From assembly GCA_029856125.1 (NCBI GenBank), contig JAHQWJ010000120.1, forward strand, positions 62,001-126,000: 64,000 bases of DNA. The letters run 5' to 3'. The notes under the pieces were generated by a model. It had not been told where the DNA came from and ran no database searches. It saw only the letters and a list, made by a program, of their open reading frames with translations. This stretch comes from Promethearchaeia archaeon (GTDB lineage Archaea; Asgardarchaeota; Lokiarchaeia; Sigyniarchaeales; SOKP01). Position numbers and translations under genes: made by a program. Below are positions 53,802 through 63,496 of this stretch, one piece after another (positions within the stretch are counted from its first letter, which is position 1; each line of letters begins with the position of its first letter).

Positions 53802-55613
53802 TTAATTTGTAATGTAATCTTGGATTTGGTTATCCCAAATTTTCCTTTTACTACCAATATTTTCCCACTCGTTCATAATTTCGCTCTTAAGATATTCCGT
53901 AGTCGGACTCATTGGTAAATTATCTAAAAAACCAATATATCTCGGGACATGGTAAAAAGCAAGGTTATGAAATAAGAAGTCGCTCAATTTTTTAGGAGTA
54001 AGGGTAGAACCCTTCAGCTTTACGACATATAAAATCACTTCTGTTTTTGGTTTTAAATCATTTACGAAGGGGATACACGCACTTATATAAACTGAAGGAT
54101 GAGAATTAGCCATTCTTTCAATTTCTCTTAAATAGATTATTTCTCCAGCTCTATATATAATCTCATTCTTTTTGCCTTTAAAATATAGAAAATTGTCGTC
54201 ATCAATATATCCAAAATCCCCTGTATAAACCCAACCGTCATCACTTATCCTTACATCACTAATTTCCGGTAGTTTGTAATATTCAAATGTGACGTTAGTT
54301 CTTGATTTTACAGTTATTTCACCAATTTTATCTGGTCCTGGAGATAATTCATTACCATTCGGATCTACTATTTTCAAATCAAGAGAATCTAATGGTTTTC
54401 CGACTGATCCCATTTTTCCTCCATATGATCCCAATGTATTAATTGTAATTCCCACTCCTTCCATATGGGAATAACACTCATACAATTTTATTCCAAATCG
54501 GTTTTCAAATGATTTCCATAATTCATCGCCAGCAGCAAAACCATACGCCCATTTTAAGGGGTGTTTCCTATCAAACTTGCTAGGATTATTATACAAGAGG
54601 TATAATAAATAACCACCATAGTAAGTAAAAACTGTGGGAGAATGTGTTCTAACATCGTCCCAAAAATTCTTTACATTGAAATTTTGTGCTAAAACAACGG
54701 GAATATTATAAAACAATGAAGGAATAATAACATAAAATTGTGCTGCTCCTTGAAATAAAGGCATTGGACAATAAATTTTTGTATCGTATGACAATCCGAT
54801 GCTTTTTAATTGATAACCTATGTTTATAGAAGTAACCAATACATTTCTATACAACACGCCTTTTGGTTTTCCCGTAGTGCCTTCGGTATACATAATATGT
54901 ATTGGATCTTCTTCAAATATGCTAACTTTAGGATTATCAACATTTGAACTCTTGAGTAATTGAAAATCTAAATAATCTTCATTAAATTCAAAGTCTTTTG
55001 GAGCGTTATGAATATAAATCTTTTTTATTTTTGGTAATTTAAGACGCAATTCATCGAACTGTTTTAGAAAAATGTGATCGATAATGAGAATTGTCGTATC
55101 ACTATCGTCCAAAATATGCTCTAAATATTTTCCTTTCAATGCAGTATTAATTGGGACAAAAACGCACCCGGATTTTACTATACCGAACCAAGAATATAGA
55201 AAATCCGGACAATTACCCATCATCAATGAAATATTTGGGTTTTTAACATTTAGTTTATGAACTAAATCTAGTATCCCCCATGCGATTTGATTCGATTTTT
55301 CATTAATGTCCTTAAAAGTATACTTCTCATTTTCATAATATAATATTACTTGATTACTATTTTCTGTTGCTTTCTTTCTAAGCAACTTTGGAAGAGTTTC
55401 ATTACCACTACCATATTCTTTAATCATTCTAGAATGGACATTATCCCTTCTAATTATTATAGAGTCATTTTTAATCTCTAGCAAAACTTCTTCATCATTT
55501 TTAAATGGAAAGGAACTATCATTAGCAACTTTAGTTGGAACGTATATCCAGGTTGTTTTATATTTACCTTTACCAGAAGGTTTTTCAACAATTTTACTTT
55601 TTCCAAATTCCAT
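53802..55613 (-). CDS. Acyl-CoA ligase with an N-terminal AbrB-like domain
   Basis: 603 residues. Residues about 17-52 (KTTWIYVPTKVANDSSFPFKNDEEVLLEIKNDSIIIRR) look like a swapped-hairpin AbrB/MazE-type domain, which normally binds DNA. The rest is an AMP-forming ligase: MYTEGTTGKPKGV (A3), WVYTGDFGYIDDDNF (hinge) and a C-terminal lysine in TEYLKSE. The Met-Glu-Gly-Val segment SHMEGVG replaces the usual YGxTE. Such a fusion is unfamiliar to me and could couple acyl-CoA formation to gene control or dimerisation. A TTTAC-N4-GTAAA palindrome lies 40 bases before the start. Confidence 0.85.
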   Translation of the reverse strand: MEFGKSKIVEKPSGKGKYKTTWIYVPTKVANDSSFPFKNDEEVLLEIKNDSIIIRRDNVHSRMIKEYGSGNETLPKLLRKKATENSNQVILYYENEKYTFKDINEKSNQIAWGILDLVHKLNVKNPNISLMMGNCPDFLYSWFGIVKSGCVFVPINTALKGKYLEHILDDSDTTILIIDHIFLKQFDELRLKLPKIKKIYIHNAPKDFEFNEDYLDFQLLKSSNVDNPKVSIFEEDPIHIMYTEGTTGKPKGVLYRNVLVTSINIGYQLKSIGLSYDTKIYCPMPLFQGAAQFYVIIPSLFYNIPVVLAQNFNVKNFWDDVRTHSPTVFTYYGGYLLYLLYNNPSKFDRKHPLKWAYGFAAGDELWKSFENRFGIKLYECYSHMEGVGITINTLGSYGGKMGSVGKPLDSLDLKIVDPNGNELSPGPDKIGEITVKSRTNVTFEYYKLPEISDVRISDDGWVYTGDFGYIDDDNFLYFKGKKNEIIYRAGEIIYLREIERMANSHPSVYISACIPFVNDLKPKTEVILYVVKLKGSTLTPKKLSDFLFHNLAFYHVPRYIGFLDNLPMSPTTEYLKSEIMNEWENIGSKRKIWDNQIQDYITN

Positions 55614-55652
55614 AGTTTATCAAATCTATATTTATTCAAAATAGCTTATTAA

Positions 55653-55666
55653 TTTACTTAAGTAAA
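55653..55666. promoter_or_regulatory. Palindromic site TTTAC-TTAA-GTAAA
   Basis: Exact and fully symmetric 14-base palindrome, 40 bases before the AbrB-like acyl-CoA ligase start; the gene on the other side ends here, so only the ligase can be its target. Confidence 0.55.
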
Positions 55667-55785
55667 AATATTTGTTATTAATTATTGCAACCTTTTGCTC
55701 TTCGAGTAATCAATATTTATTTCTTTATAAAAAGCGATAAACTCATCAGTAAGTTTTTTGATAGATACTGTAAAATCGAATTAAA

Positions 55786-56799
55786 TTATGCCAATTTCAA
55801 TTTATGAGGCGATTGGAGCATTTCGTTTAAAATTAGATTTGGTTTAATGTTGTTAAAATCATTCCACCATGAATTTTTATTCTTGAAATCATCATTATAA
55901 TTTTTCGATTCGACTATAGTTATGATATTATCTTCAATCAAGATTGAGGGATTTAACACTTTTTTTTCATTTTCTTCTAGATATTGTAAATTCAGTAGCA
56001 TACATTCTTGCAAATCATCATAGAACAATAGAGGGATGTATTTTTTTTCTTCTCTCTCCAGACCACTTTTATTAACTGGATTTTTAGGCCAATTACTAGT
56101 GGAATAATTAAAAATTTCAATATCAACTAATTCTGGATGGTACTGCTTCTCTGTTACTTTTTTAAATTTTTTATAGTACGTTTGGTCTTTCTCTTTATAC
56201 ATTTTTACAGCAGATTCCTCCCCATCCATATCCACTGAAATCCTATTTTGTTCCATTCTTTTCTTACAAATATCTTCTAAAATTTCACAATATTGAATTG
56301 CAGCGCTAACAAGATCATCCTCTTCAATATAACTTCTAACTATTGTATGTAAATAAGCTCTTAAGAACGCAGAGAAATCTTCTTCAAGTCTATTAAGATT
56401 GCCATAAAGGAATCTCGTTGCTTCCCACCAGGATATCACATTTTTACTTTGTAAAGATTTAAACAATTGTTCTAAAGATCTTATTTCAGAGAAGTAAATT
56501 AAATTTTTTATTCCACTGTGAAGAAATTGATAAGGGTTTATAACAGCAAATTGATCTTCTGTAATCTGAAAGGAAATAACTTCCTTAGGGCGAATCAATA
56601 CTGATTTTATACCGTTAGAAACGCGATCGACCCGCATAGGAATTGGTACGATTGGATTTTTTTCGATAGCTTTTATAAGGGAAGATGAATGCGGATTTAT
56701 GTATAGAGAAGTATCAAAAGGAAAAATCTCAATATAAAAGAAAAATGGAGCGGCGTCAGATTTATACGTTTTAAATTTTACTTGAGTTTTCTTATACAA
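55786..56799 (-). CDS. Unrecognised 337-residue soluble protein
   Basis: No family recognised. No signal peptide or membrane helix. The N-terminal half has mixed strands (FFFYIEIFPFDTSLY, IKSVLIRPKEVISFQI), the middle is helical (WWEATRFLYGNLNRLEEDFSAFLRAYLHTIVRSYIEEDD) and the C-terminal part is rich in Asn, Lys and aromatic residues. TTG start with GTGGT five bases ahead. It follows the CPBP-like gene by 18 bases on the same strand, so the two are co-transcribed and may act together at the membrane. Confidence 0.6.
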   Translation of the reverse strand: MYKKTQVKFKTYKSDAAPFFFYIEIFPFDTSLYINPHSSSLIKAIEKNPIVPIPMRVDRVSNGIKSVLIRPKEVISFQITEDQFAVINPYQFLHSGIKNLIYFSEIRSLEQLFKSLQSKNVISWWEATRFLYGNLNRLEEDFSAFLRAYLHTIVRSYIEEDDLVSAAIQYCEILEDICKKRMEQNRISVDMDGEESAVKMYKEKDQTYYKKFKKVTEKQYHPELVDIEIFNYSTSNWPKNPVNKSGLEREEKKYIPLLFYDDLQECMLLNLQYLEENEKKVLNPSILIEDNIITIVESKNYNDDFKNKNSWWNDFNNIKPNLILNEMLQSPHKLKLA

Positions 56800-56817
56800 T
56801 TATACCACGCTATTTGT

Positions 56818-57879
56818 CTAAACGCTAATTAAAATTCCAAAAAGGAATAATAGGAATGCTAAAAAGATATCGAAAAGGATGCGAAATACCTTATCACCTG
56901 ATGTTTCGTCTACCGTAATATCTTTTCTAGAATACGATTTTATCATCTTTATTCCTATTTGTACACTTTCTTTAATTCTTGAGCGCTGCATTATAACTAA
57001 AAGTAAACTGATTATTAATAATGGGATATAGATAAAACCTAAAAGCTGAGTAAAATTGCCACCACTCCAATAATCCCAAATAATCACGCTCGTTATGATA
57101 GAATCAATTGTTTTTGCAATTATCAGAGGGAATAACCATTTTCTTCTTATTATTGTTAGAGATAATACAAGACCTACTACAAATGATTTGATAAACCATA
57201 CGACTCCAAAATAATAACTAACAGTAAAAATTATCGGATTCAAAAAAAATTCTATAAACGTAAATGAAAAAGTTGATATCATTACAGCTGACATCTTGTT
57301 AAAATATTCACTTCCTCTTTTTGTTATCAATCCTCTGAAAATCGTTTCCTCTGAAAATGATAGACTTAATTGAATTATGATTGTAAAAAATAAAAATACT
57401 GAAATATCGCCTAATAATAAATAGTTGTTCTCTCTTCTTAAAATTAATGAAACAGCACGATAATGTATTGTCTCTGGTAAAAAGAATGAGAATGAAAACT
57501 CAATTGGGATAAGTATTAAGAAGAACAATAAGCAACTATAAAGTAGTTGATAAAGGTAATTTTTTCTCGTCATTTTATAAAGTTTTAAATAACCAGTATG
57601 AAGCGCTAATTCTTTTTTAGCAGGTTGTGAATTTTTGCTTCTCATTTTATTTGAAATAAATAGAAATAATATTATCACTAAAAATATCGCCAAAGCCCTA
57701 ATAAGGTAAAAGAGCATTCCGAATAATTCCGAAGTTTGATTTACTATAAATGGTAATAAAATCCATTCTAAGATTAAAAAGATAAAGATCATTAAGAATA
57801 TCGGAACGATTTCATAAAAAAGAAATCGAAAGCGTTTTGATGCTATTTCTCTTCGATTATAGGATATTAATCTACCCAT
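56818..57879 (-). CDS. CPBP-like membrane protein, probably without protease activity
   Basis: 353 residues with about eight hydrophobic helices. The CPBP/CAAX-protease motif 1 EExxxR is present as E177-E-T-I-F-R182 followed by GLI. The histidines of motifs 2 and 3 are missing: FSFTFIE has Glu210 where the family has His, and IIAKTIDS has Lys where the HxxxN/D motif begins. Without these zinc ligands the Rce1/bacteriocin-immunity type peptidase reaction is unlikely, and a binding or chaperone role is more probable. Upstream partner of the unknown protein at 55786. Confidence 0.7.
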   Translation of the reverse strand: MGRLISYNRREIASKRFRFLFYEIVPIFLMIFIFLILEWILLPFIVNQTSELFGMLFYLIRALAIFLVIILFLFISNKMRSKNSQPAKKELALHTGYLKLYKMTRKNYLYQLLYSCLLFFLILIPIEFSFSFFLPETIHYRAVSLILRRENNYLLLGDISVFLFFTIIIQLSLSFSEETIFRGLITKRGSEYFNKMSAVMISTFSFTFIEFFLNPIIFTVSYYFGVVWFIKSFVVGLVLSLTIIRRKWLFPLIIAKTIDSIITSVIIWDYWSGGNFTQLLGFIYIPLLIISLLLVIMQRSRIKESVQIGIKMIKSYSRKDITVDETSGDKVFRILFDIFLAFLLFLFGILISV

Positions 57880-58020
57880 GAATACCCATCATTTCTATGT
57901 AGTAATTTAAAATAGATAAATGAATATTCCTTAAGAATTTTTATAAACATTAGAATGTCTCAATTAGGCGTTCTTATTTGACTTTCAATGCGTTTAAAAT
58001 CCTTTGAAGAGTTTAAAATT

Positions 58021-59685
58021 TCATTTCATAGTATAGAAATCTTGATATTCAATTCTTAAGACTTTTTTATCGAGTTTCCCTACACTCGTTCTAGGGATTT
58101 TATCGACAAATAGTATATCTTCAGGTAATTGCCATTTAGCAAATGTTTGTGAAAGGTGCTCACGGATGTCTTCTTTAGTAGTGGTTTTATATTCTTCCCG
58201 TAATACTATTAGAGCTAAAGGTCGTTCGTCCCATTTAGGATGCGATATTCCAACTACAGCAGCTTCAAGAACACTAGGGTGCGACATTAAAGAGTTCTCC
58301 ATATCTATTGAACTAATCCACTCGCCACCACTTTTAATAACATCTTTTATTCTATCAGTTATCTTCAGGTAGCCCTCAGAATCAAGACACCCCGCATCAC
58401 CTGTTTTAAAATAACCGGTTTCCGTGAAGCTCTCTCTCGTTTGAGGGGCATTGTAATAACTTTCAGTAACCCAAGGACCTTTTACTAAAATCTCGCCAGA
58501 TGATTTTCCGTCGTGAGGGAGTTCTATTCCGTTTTTATTCACGATCTTAATATCTAATCCTGAAACAATAATACCTTGCTTTTTCTTTAGATTCCAAAGT
58601 TCTTCTTCAGATAGCTCTTTTTCGAGCCAAGGTTTGAAAGTATTCAAGGTTGTAATTGCCATTAGTTCAGTAGAACCGTACGAATGAATTATTTCAGCCC
58701 GTGTTTCGTCCCAAAAACCACGCATTAATGCAATAGGGGGTTCTGATCCTCCACAAATTAACCGAGCACCTGTGAGATCTGGTTTTTCTTTCATCATCCT
58801 AATTATTTCCAACATTGCCATAAAAACTGCTGGAACGGCGGCAGACACAGTAACTTTTTCTTTAACAAAGATATTTGTGAGTTCTTCAAGATCGTTTAGA
58901 TTCCAATTGCCAGAGAATATTAATTTTGCTCCCATATACGATGCGGCTAACGGTTTGGACCACCCGAGAACATGGTACATTGGCACCATTTGAAAAATTA
59001 CATCATTAACGCTCATTGAAAAATGTGCTGCAAACATTACTGCTTGCAAATATACATTTCGATGCGAATAATAAACTCCCTTAGGTCTACCCGTAGTCCC
59101 AGTTGTGTAGCAAGCCGCATAAGCTGAATTTTCATCTAAATTCGGCCAATCGTAATTAGGTGATGCCTTTTCTAATAAATCTTCGTAAAAATATATAGGT
59201 TTGAGTGTTGATTTTATTTCCTTTTGATCTTTTTCAGTAATTATTATAAAACCTTTTAATCCCTCACATAAAGGAACAACTGACTCAACTATCTGAATCA
59301 AATCTTCATCTAAGATAATGTAATTTATCCCTGAATGATTTATTACATATGCTAAGTCTTGTGGAGCAAGTCTTAAGTTTAAAGTCACCATTACGGCACC
59401 CATACCAGGTAATCCAAAATATATCTCAAAATGTTGGTAGGTATTCCAAACTATGACACCTACCCTATCTCCGACTTTAATTCCAATAGATTCTAATGAA
59501 TTTGCTAGTCTTTGCATTCTTTTATAAGCATCCGAATAAGTATATCGAAATAGGGTTCCATCGAGATTTCTGCTTACTATTTCTTGTCTGCTATAGTTCC
59601 TTATGGCATGTTTCATAAGATTAATTACATTAAGCTGATAATTAACATTTAAATCAGCTTGAAATCCCTTTATAATTTTCATCAA
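58021..59685 (-). CDS. Medium-chain-type acyl-CoA ligase (AlkK-like)
   Basis: 554 residues of the fatty-acyl-CoA synthetase branch of adenylate-forming enzymes. A3 is CYTTGTTGRPKGVYYSHRN, the substrate loop VPMYHVLGWSKP, A5 IHSYGSTELMA, hinge YFKTGDAGCLDSEGY and catalytic lysine region TSVGKLDKKVL. The QMVPMYHVLGW and LTGARLICGGSEPP stretches are typical of AlkK/medium-chain ligases. It converts free acids to CoA thioesters. Flanked by the CPBP-like pair and by the second peptide transporter operon, all on the minus strand but with gaps above 100 bases. No palindrome of the TTTAC type upstream. Confidence 0.92.
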   Translation of the reverse strand: MMKIIKGFQADLNVNYQLNVINLMKHAIRNYSRQEIVSRNLDGTLFRYTYSDAYKRMQRLANSLESIGIKVGDRVGVIVWNTYQHFEIYFGLPGMGAVMVTLNLRLAPQDLAYVINHSGINYIILDEDLIQIVESVVPLCEGLKGFIIITEKDQKEIKSTLKPIYFYEDLLEKASPNYDWPNLDENSAYAACYTTGTTGRPKGVYYSHRNVYLQAVMFAAHFSMSVNDVIFQMVPMYHVLGWSKPLAASYMGAKLIFSGNWNLNDLEELTNIFVKEKVTVSAAVPAVFMAMLEIIRMMKEKPDLTGARLICGGSEPPIALMRGFWDETRAEIIHSYGSTELMAITTLNTFKPWLEKELSEEELWNLKKKQGIIVSGLDIKIVNKNGIELPHDGKSSGEILVKGPWVTESYYNAPQTRESFTETGYFKTGDAGCLDSEGYLKITDRIKDVIKSGGEWISSIDMENSLMSHPSVLEAAVVGISHPKWDERPLALIVLREEYKTTTKEDIREHLSQTFAKWQLPEDILFVDKIPRTSVGKLDKKVLRIEYQDFYTMK

Positions 59686-59786
59686 AAAACCTTATTTTTT
59701 TTTATTGGTGATTGATATTAATAGTTTGAACATAGAGATTTATAAATATATAATTTAAAAAATGTATCCGTCAAAGTATTTTTAAA

Positions 59787-61511
59787 TTAATCGTCAGCGG
59801 GTGGAGTAAAACCTACAGGGGGGTTAATACACCAAATATAATGATCTTTTTCTATTTCCATCTTATGTGGTAACTCAACTTCACATTCTGCGGTACGAGC
59901 ATCAGAAACACATCTTGGGTTAAATGTACACCCGGGGGGAGGGTCAATCGGACTTGGAACCTCTCCAGATATAACAAAACTAATTTCCTGATTTTCGGGA
60001 TCAATTTCAGATCGTGATGCTAAAAGAGCTTGAGTGTAAGGATGGGTTGGATTAAAAAAAATCTGTTCAGTTGAACCCAACTCAACTATTTTCCCTAAAT
60101 ACATAACGCCGATACGATCAGCTATATGATTTACAACAGCGAGATTATGAGTGATAAATAAAAATCCATAACCGTAACTCTCCTGTAAATCTTTAAGGAG
60201 ATTGAGGATTTGGGCTTGTACAGATACATCAAGAGCAGACGTAGGTTCATCTAAAATTATTAACTCTGGATTACATGCTAATGCTCGAGCGATGATAATC
60301 CTCTGTTTTTGTCCTCCAGAGAACTCATGTGGATATCTGTCCAAATGTTCTCGTTTTAATGACACTTGCTGTAATAATTTCAGAACATGTTTTCTTATTT
60401 GATTCTTATCAGTGATACCCAAAATATTTTTTAAAGGTTCTGCGATAATATCTACAATTTTAAATCGAGGGTTTAGTGACGCATCTGGATCTTGAAACAC
60501 AATTTGTATTTTTTGTCTTAAGTATCCTGAAAATTCATCCGGGATTGGTTCATCATGAAAGAAAATATCGCCTTCTGTCTTTTCTATTAATCCTAAAATT
60601 GCATTTGCTATAGTGGTCTTACCACACCCACTTTCTCCTACTAAACCGAAAGTTTCACCAGTCTTTATCTCGAATGAGACACCATTAACTGCTTTTACAG
60701 CTCCTACTTGTCTTTTAAGCATTCCTGCTAGGAGGGGATAATAAACTTTAAGATTTTTTACAGTTAATAGGTGTTTGTCCTTTTCGAGAACAATCATTTC
60801 TCTCAATTCCTCATACTTAATAGTTGTGAAAGCAATTTTTTTTAAAACAAAAGATAATGTTATTGAAATTATAAACGCTAAGATTAAGTTCTCACCGAGA
60901 TTTAGGTAAAATTCATGCTTAAGTGTAGTAAATGCAAAGACTAATGAATAGATTCCTGGTAAAATGCTCAATAATAGTATTATGTTTTTCGTTTCAATTA
61001 ATTGAATTTTATCTCCCCAATTCATTATAAAACTCATAATTGTTACAATGACTATAAGAGAAAAGATAAACGTGAGTTTTGAACCTTCATACAAAGGATT
61101 GTCGATTGCAAATATACTGATTGTATTAGGAATTTCATTCAATATATAAGTAACAGTAAACAATATTATTTGAGCAATAATTATTAGTATCAGAGCTTTT
61201 TTCAAACTGATTTTCAAGAGTTTTAAAGCTATTATACTTCCTATGAAGATGTTTATAACAACTAAAATTGAATCAATTAAAAATCCGATACTAAATAACT
61301 GATAAGTAATTACCCCCAGAATCAAATCAATAATAAACCATATAAAGTTTATAATTATAGCAGCCCTGTAGGAATTATCCCACTTTCTTTTCTTCGCATA
61401 CCTTGTCATAAAAATAAATCCAATTAATAGCACTATTATCAAAACTATTATTTCTGTAGTAATTTGCTCTAGGGTTGTTAAAATCATTTGTAAAATCATT
61501 ATTTTTCCCAT
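59787..61511 (-). CDS. OppF-like ABC ATPase with N-terminal membrane domain, second set
   Basis: 574 residues. About seven hydrophobic helices cover residues 1-235; the ATPase follows from about 250 with VYYPLLAGMLKRQVGAVKAV, Walker [10 protein letters not shown], signature FSGGQKQR, Walker [13 protein letters not shown] and an ITHN switch, where His is followed by Asn instead of Asp. The tail holds CTFNPRC, C and WC cysteines. Its ATPase half is close to the product of 45019 (shared [21 protein letters not shown] segments), but the membrane part is longer and only loosely alike. It follows the OppD-like gene by 45 bases. Confidence 0.92.
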   Translation of the reverse strand: MGKIMILQMILTTLEQITTEIIVLIIVLLIGFIFMTRYAKKRKWDNSYRAAIIINFIWFIIDLILGVITYQLFSIGFLIDSILVVINIFIGSIIALKLLKISLKKALILIIIAQIILFTVTYILNEIPNTISIFAIDNPLYEGSKLTFIFSLIVIVTIMSFIMNWGDKIQLIETKNIILLLSILPGIYSLVFAFTTLKHEFYLNLGENLILAFIISITLSFVLKKIAFTTIKYEELREMIVLEKDKHLLTVKNLKVYYPLLAGMLKRQVGAVKAVNGVSFEIKTGETFGLVGESGCGKTTIANAILGLIEKTEGDIFFHDEPIPDEFSGYLRQKIQIVFQDPDASLNPRFKIVDIIAEPLKNILGITDKNQIRKHVLKLLQQVSLKREHLDRYPHEFSGGQKQRIIIARALACNPELIILDEPTSALDVSVQAQILNLLKDLQESYGYGFLFITHNLAVVNHIADRIGVMYLGKIVELGSTEQIFFNPTHPYTQALLASRSEIDPENQEISFVISGEVPSPIDPPPGCTFNPRCVSDARTAECEVELPHKMEIEKDHYIWCINPPVGFTPPADD

Positions 61512-61556
61512 CTGGGTTTCTGTTTTTTTATAACATCACATAAAACGTGAATTCTT

Positions 61557-63419
61557 TTAATTTAGGGTTGTATCTTCTTTTTGAACTTTTTTAATAGAAA
61601 TCTCAGCTTTATCTTGATGAGCTGGATCGTAAAGGTAACAAGCTACATAATAATTTGGTTCAACTTCTATGCTTTTTGGTTGCTCTGAATCGCAAGGTTC
61701 AAAACAATATTTACATCGAGGGTGGAATCTGCATCCTGCTGGGGGATAGATTAAATTGGGAACTAGCCCTGAGATAATGTCAAGTCGGTGCCTTTTTTTG
61801 CCCACTACCGGTACGGAACTTATAAGTCCCTTTGTATAGGGATGATAAGGCTTCGAAAATAGCTTTTGAATTTTACCATATTCAACGATAAATCCACTAT
61901 ACATAACAGCAACACGGTCACACATTTTTGAAATAATACCTAAATCGTGAGTGATAAATAGAATTGAAGTATTGTATTTTTTTTTCAGATCTTTCATCAG
62001 TTTTAGAATTTGATTTTGAACCGTAACATCTAATGCGGTAGTGGGTTCATCTGCTATTAGGAGTTTAGGACTGCAAGCTAATCCCATTGCAATTTGAATT
62101 CTCTGTCGCATTCCACCGCTTAATTCATGAGGATATCTATCAATAATTTGCTCTGGAGCTGGAATATTTAATTCTCTTAAAAGATTTTCGCTCCAATCTC
62201 TAGCTATACTATATATACTTTTTTCTGGCTGATTAATGGTTTCCATTAGTAATTCTTTTTCCATATGAAGAAGATATACTTCAGCAATCTGATCTCCTAC
62301 TTTAAAAACGGGATTAATAGAATTAAGAGGATCTTGAAAAATCATAGTAATCTCTTTTCCTCGGTATTCAAGTATTTTTTCGGATTCCTGCAGTAGGTCT
62401 TTGCCTTTAAAGAAAACTTCTCCTTTCATGATTTTTCCAGGTGGACGAACTAATTGAAGAATTGATAAAGCAGTAACAGATTTTCCACAACCAGTTTCAC
62501 CAACAAGACCTACTACCTCTCCTTCAAGGATTTTAAAAGAAACCCCCTCTACAGCACGAACAATTCCTTCTTCCGTATAAAAATAGGTAGTGAGATTTTT
62601 CACATTTAAAATTACTTTTTCGCCTTCTAGAGATTCAGAATTGGCCGTCCTATCTATATCTATTCCTTCCTGAATCTTCAACTTGCTTTTTTCATGCGCT
62701 TTAGGTAAAAATACCTTTTTTGTGAATAGATAAAAAACTAAAACATAAACACCACTAACCACACCAATTAAGATCCGAATATCTTGTTCATATGGCCAAA
62801 TCCCAAGTAATCTGGATAAATACATCTCAAAAATAATGAGTTGAATCGTCCACACTCCTAAAGAAGCAGCACTTCCAATTATTTGACTATTTCTAAGTAC
62901 CTCCTTTGGAAGTCTGATGTCAATCGAGAGAGTTCTATTTAGTATTGAAGTGAGAGCTCCAAGGATAAATACCATTATTATAGCCCAAATTAATCCTAAA
63001 TGTAATAAATCAGCTCCCCTTAAATCAAAATCTTGTATCTCAATCCCTAATAATCCAAAAGATGTATATACTACAGCCGCAATCCAAGTTATAATTAAAA
63101 TTATCACTAACAATTTTTTAAAGAGCTTAGTCTCGCCTTTTCTCCCAAATATATGATGGAATAGGAAAAAGGCTGTTGTCATTATAGCAAAATGTAATGG
63201 TTGGTTATTTAAAATTACAAAAAATTCAAAATAATATCCTAAATTTTCAAATGGTAAGCGTATTCCTAATGATATACCAAGAACTATAAGAATGCTTATA
63301 AGATTACTTTTAAGGCTAACTTCTTTTGGAATTTGATGCTCTTCAGGAAGCCAGTTATTTAATCGATTAATTATTAAAAATAATAATAAAGCTGCTATTA
63401 TAGCTTCAATTAAAGCCAT
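61557..63419 (-). CDS. OppD-like ABC ATPase with N-terminal membrane domain, second set
   Basis: 620 residues, paralogue of 46504. Roughly seven to eight hydrophobic helices fill residues 1-240, then a charged linker and the ATPase from about 272 (TTYFYTEEGIVRAVEGVSF): Walker A GETGCGKS, signature LSGGMRQR, Walker B LLIADEPTTALD, ITHDLG. The tail contains CRFHPRCKYCFEPC. It forms a heterodimeric motor with the OppF-like neighbour. Same gene order as in the first operon (C permease, D, F). Confidence 0.92.
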   Translation of the reverse strand: MALIEAIIAALLLFLIINRLNNWLPEEHQIPKEVSLKSNLISILIVLGISLGIRLPFENLGYYFEFFVILNNQPLHFAIMTTAFFLFHHIFGRKGETKLFKKLLVIILIITWIAAVVYTSFGLLGIEIQDFDLRGADLLHLGLIWAIIMVFILGALTSILNRTLSIDIRLPKEVLRNSQIIGSAASLGVWTIQLIIFEMYLSRLLGIWPYEQDIRILIGVVSGVYVLVFYLFTKKVFLPKAHEKSKLKIQEGIDIDRTANSESLEGEKVILNVKNLTTYFYTEEGIVRAVEGVSFKILEGEVVGLVGETGCGKSVTALSILQLVRPPGKIMKGEVFFKGKDLLQESEKILEYRGKEITMIFQDPLNSINPVFKVGDQIAEVYLLHMEKELLMETINQPEKSIYSIARDWSENLLRELNIPAPEQIIDRYPHELSGGMRQRIQIAMGLACSPKLLIADEPTTALDVTVQNQILKLMKDLKKKYNTSILFITHDLGIISKMCDRVAVMYSGFIVEYGKIQKLFSKPYHPYTKGLISSVPVVGKKRHRLDIISGLVPNLIYPPAGCRFHPRCKYCFEPCDSEQPKSIEVEPNYYVACYLYDPAHQDKAEISIKKVQKEDTTLN

Positions 63420-63496
63420 AACTATATTTGGTTGGTAAAATTGTAGTAGTATACTAAATCATCTCCGAATTTTCCTTCTCAACTTTTTATAAACCT

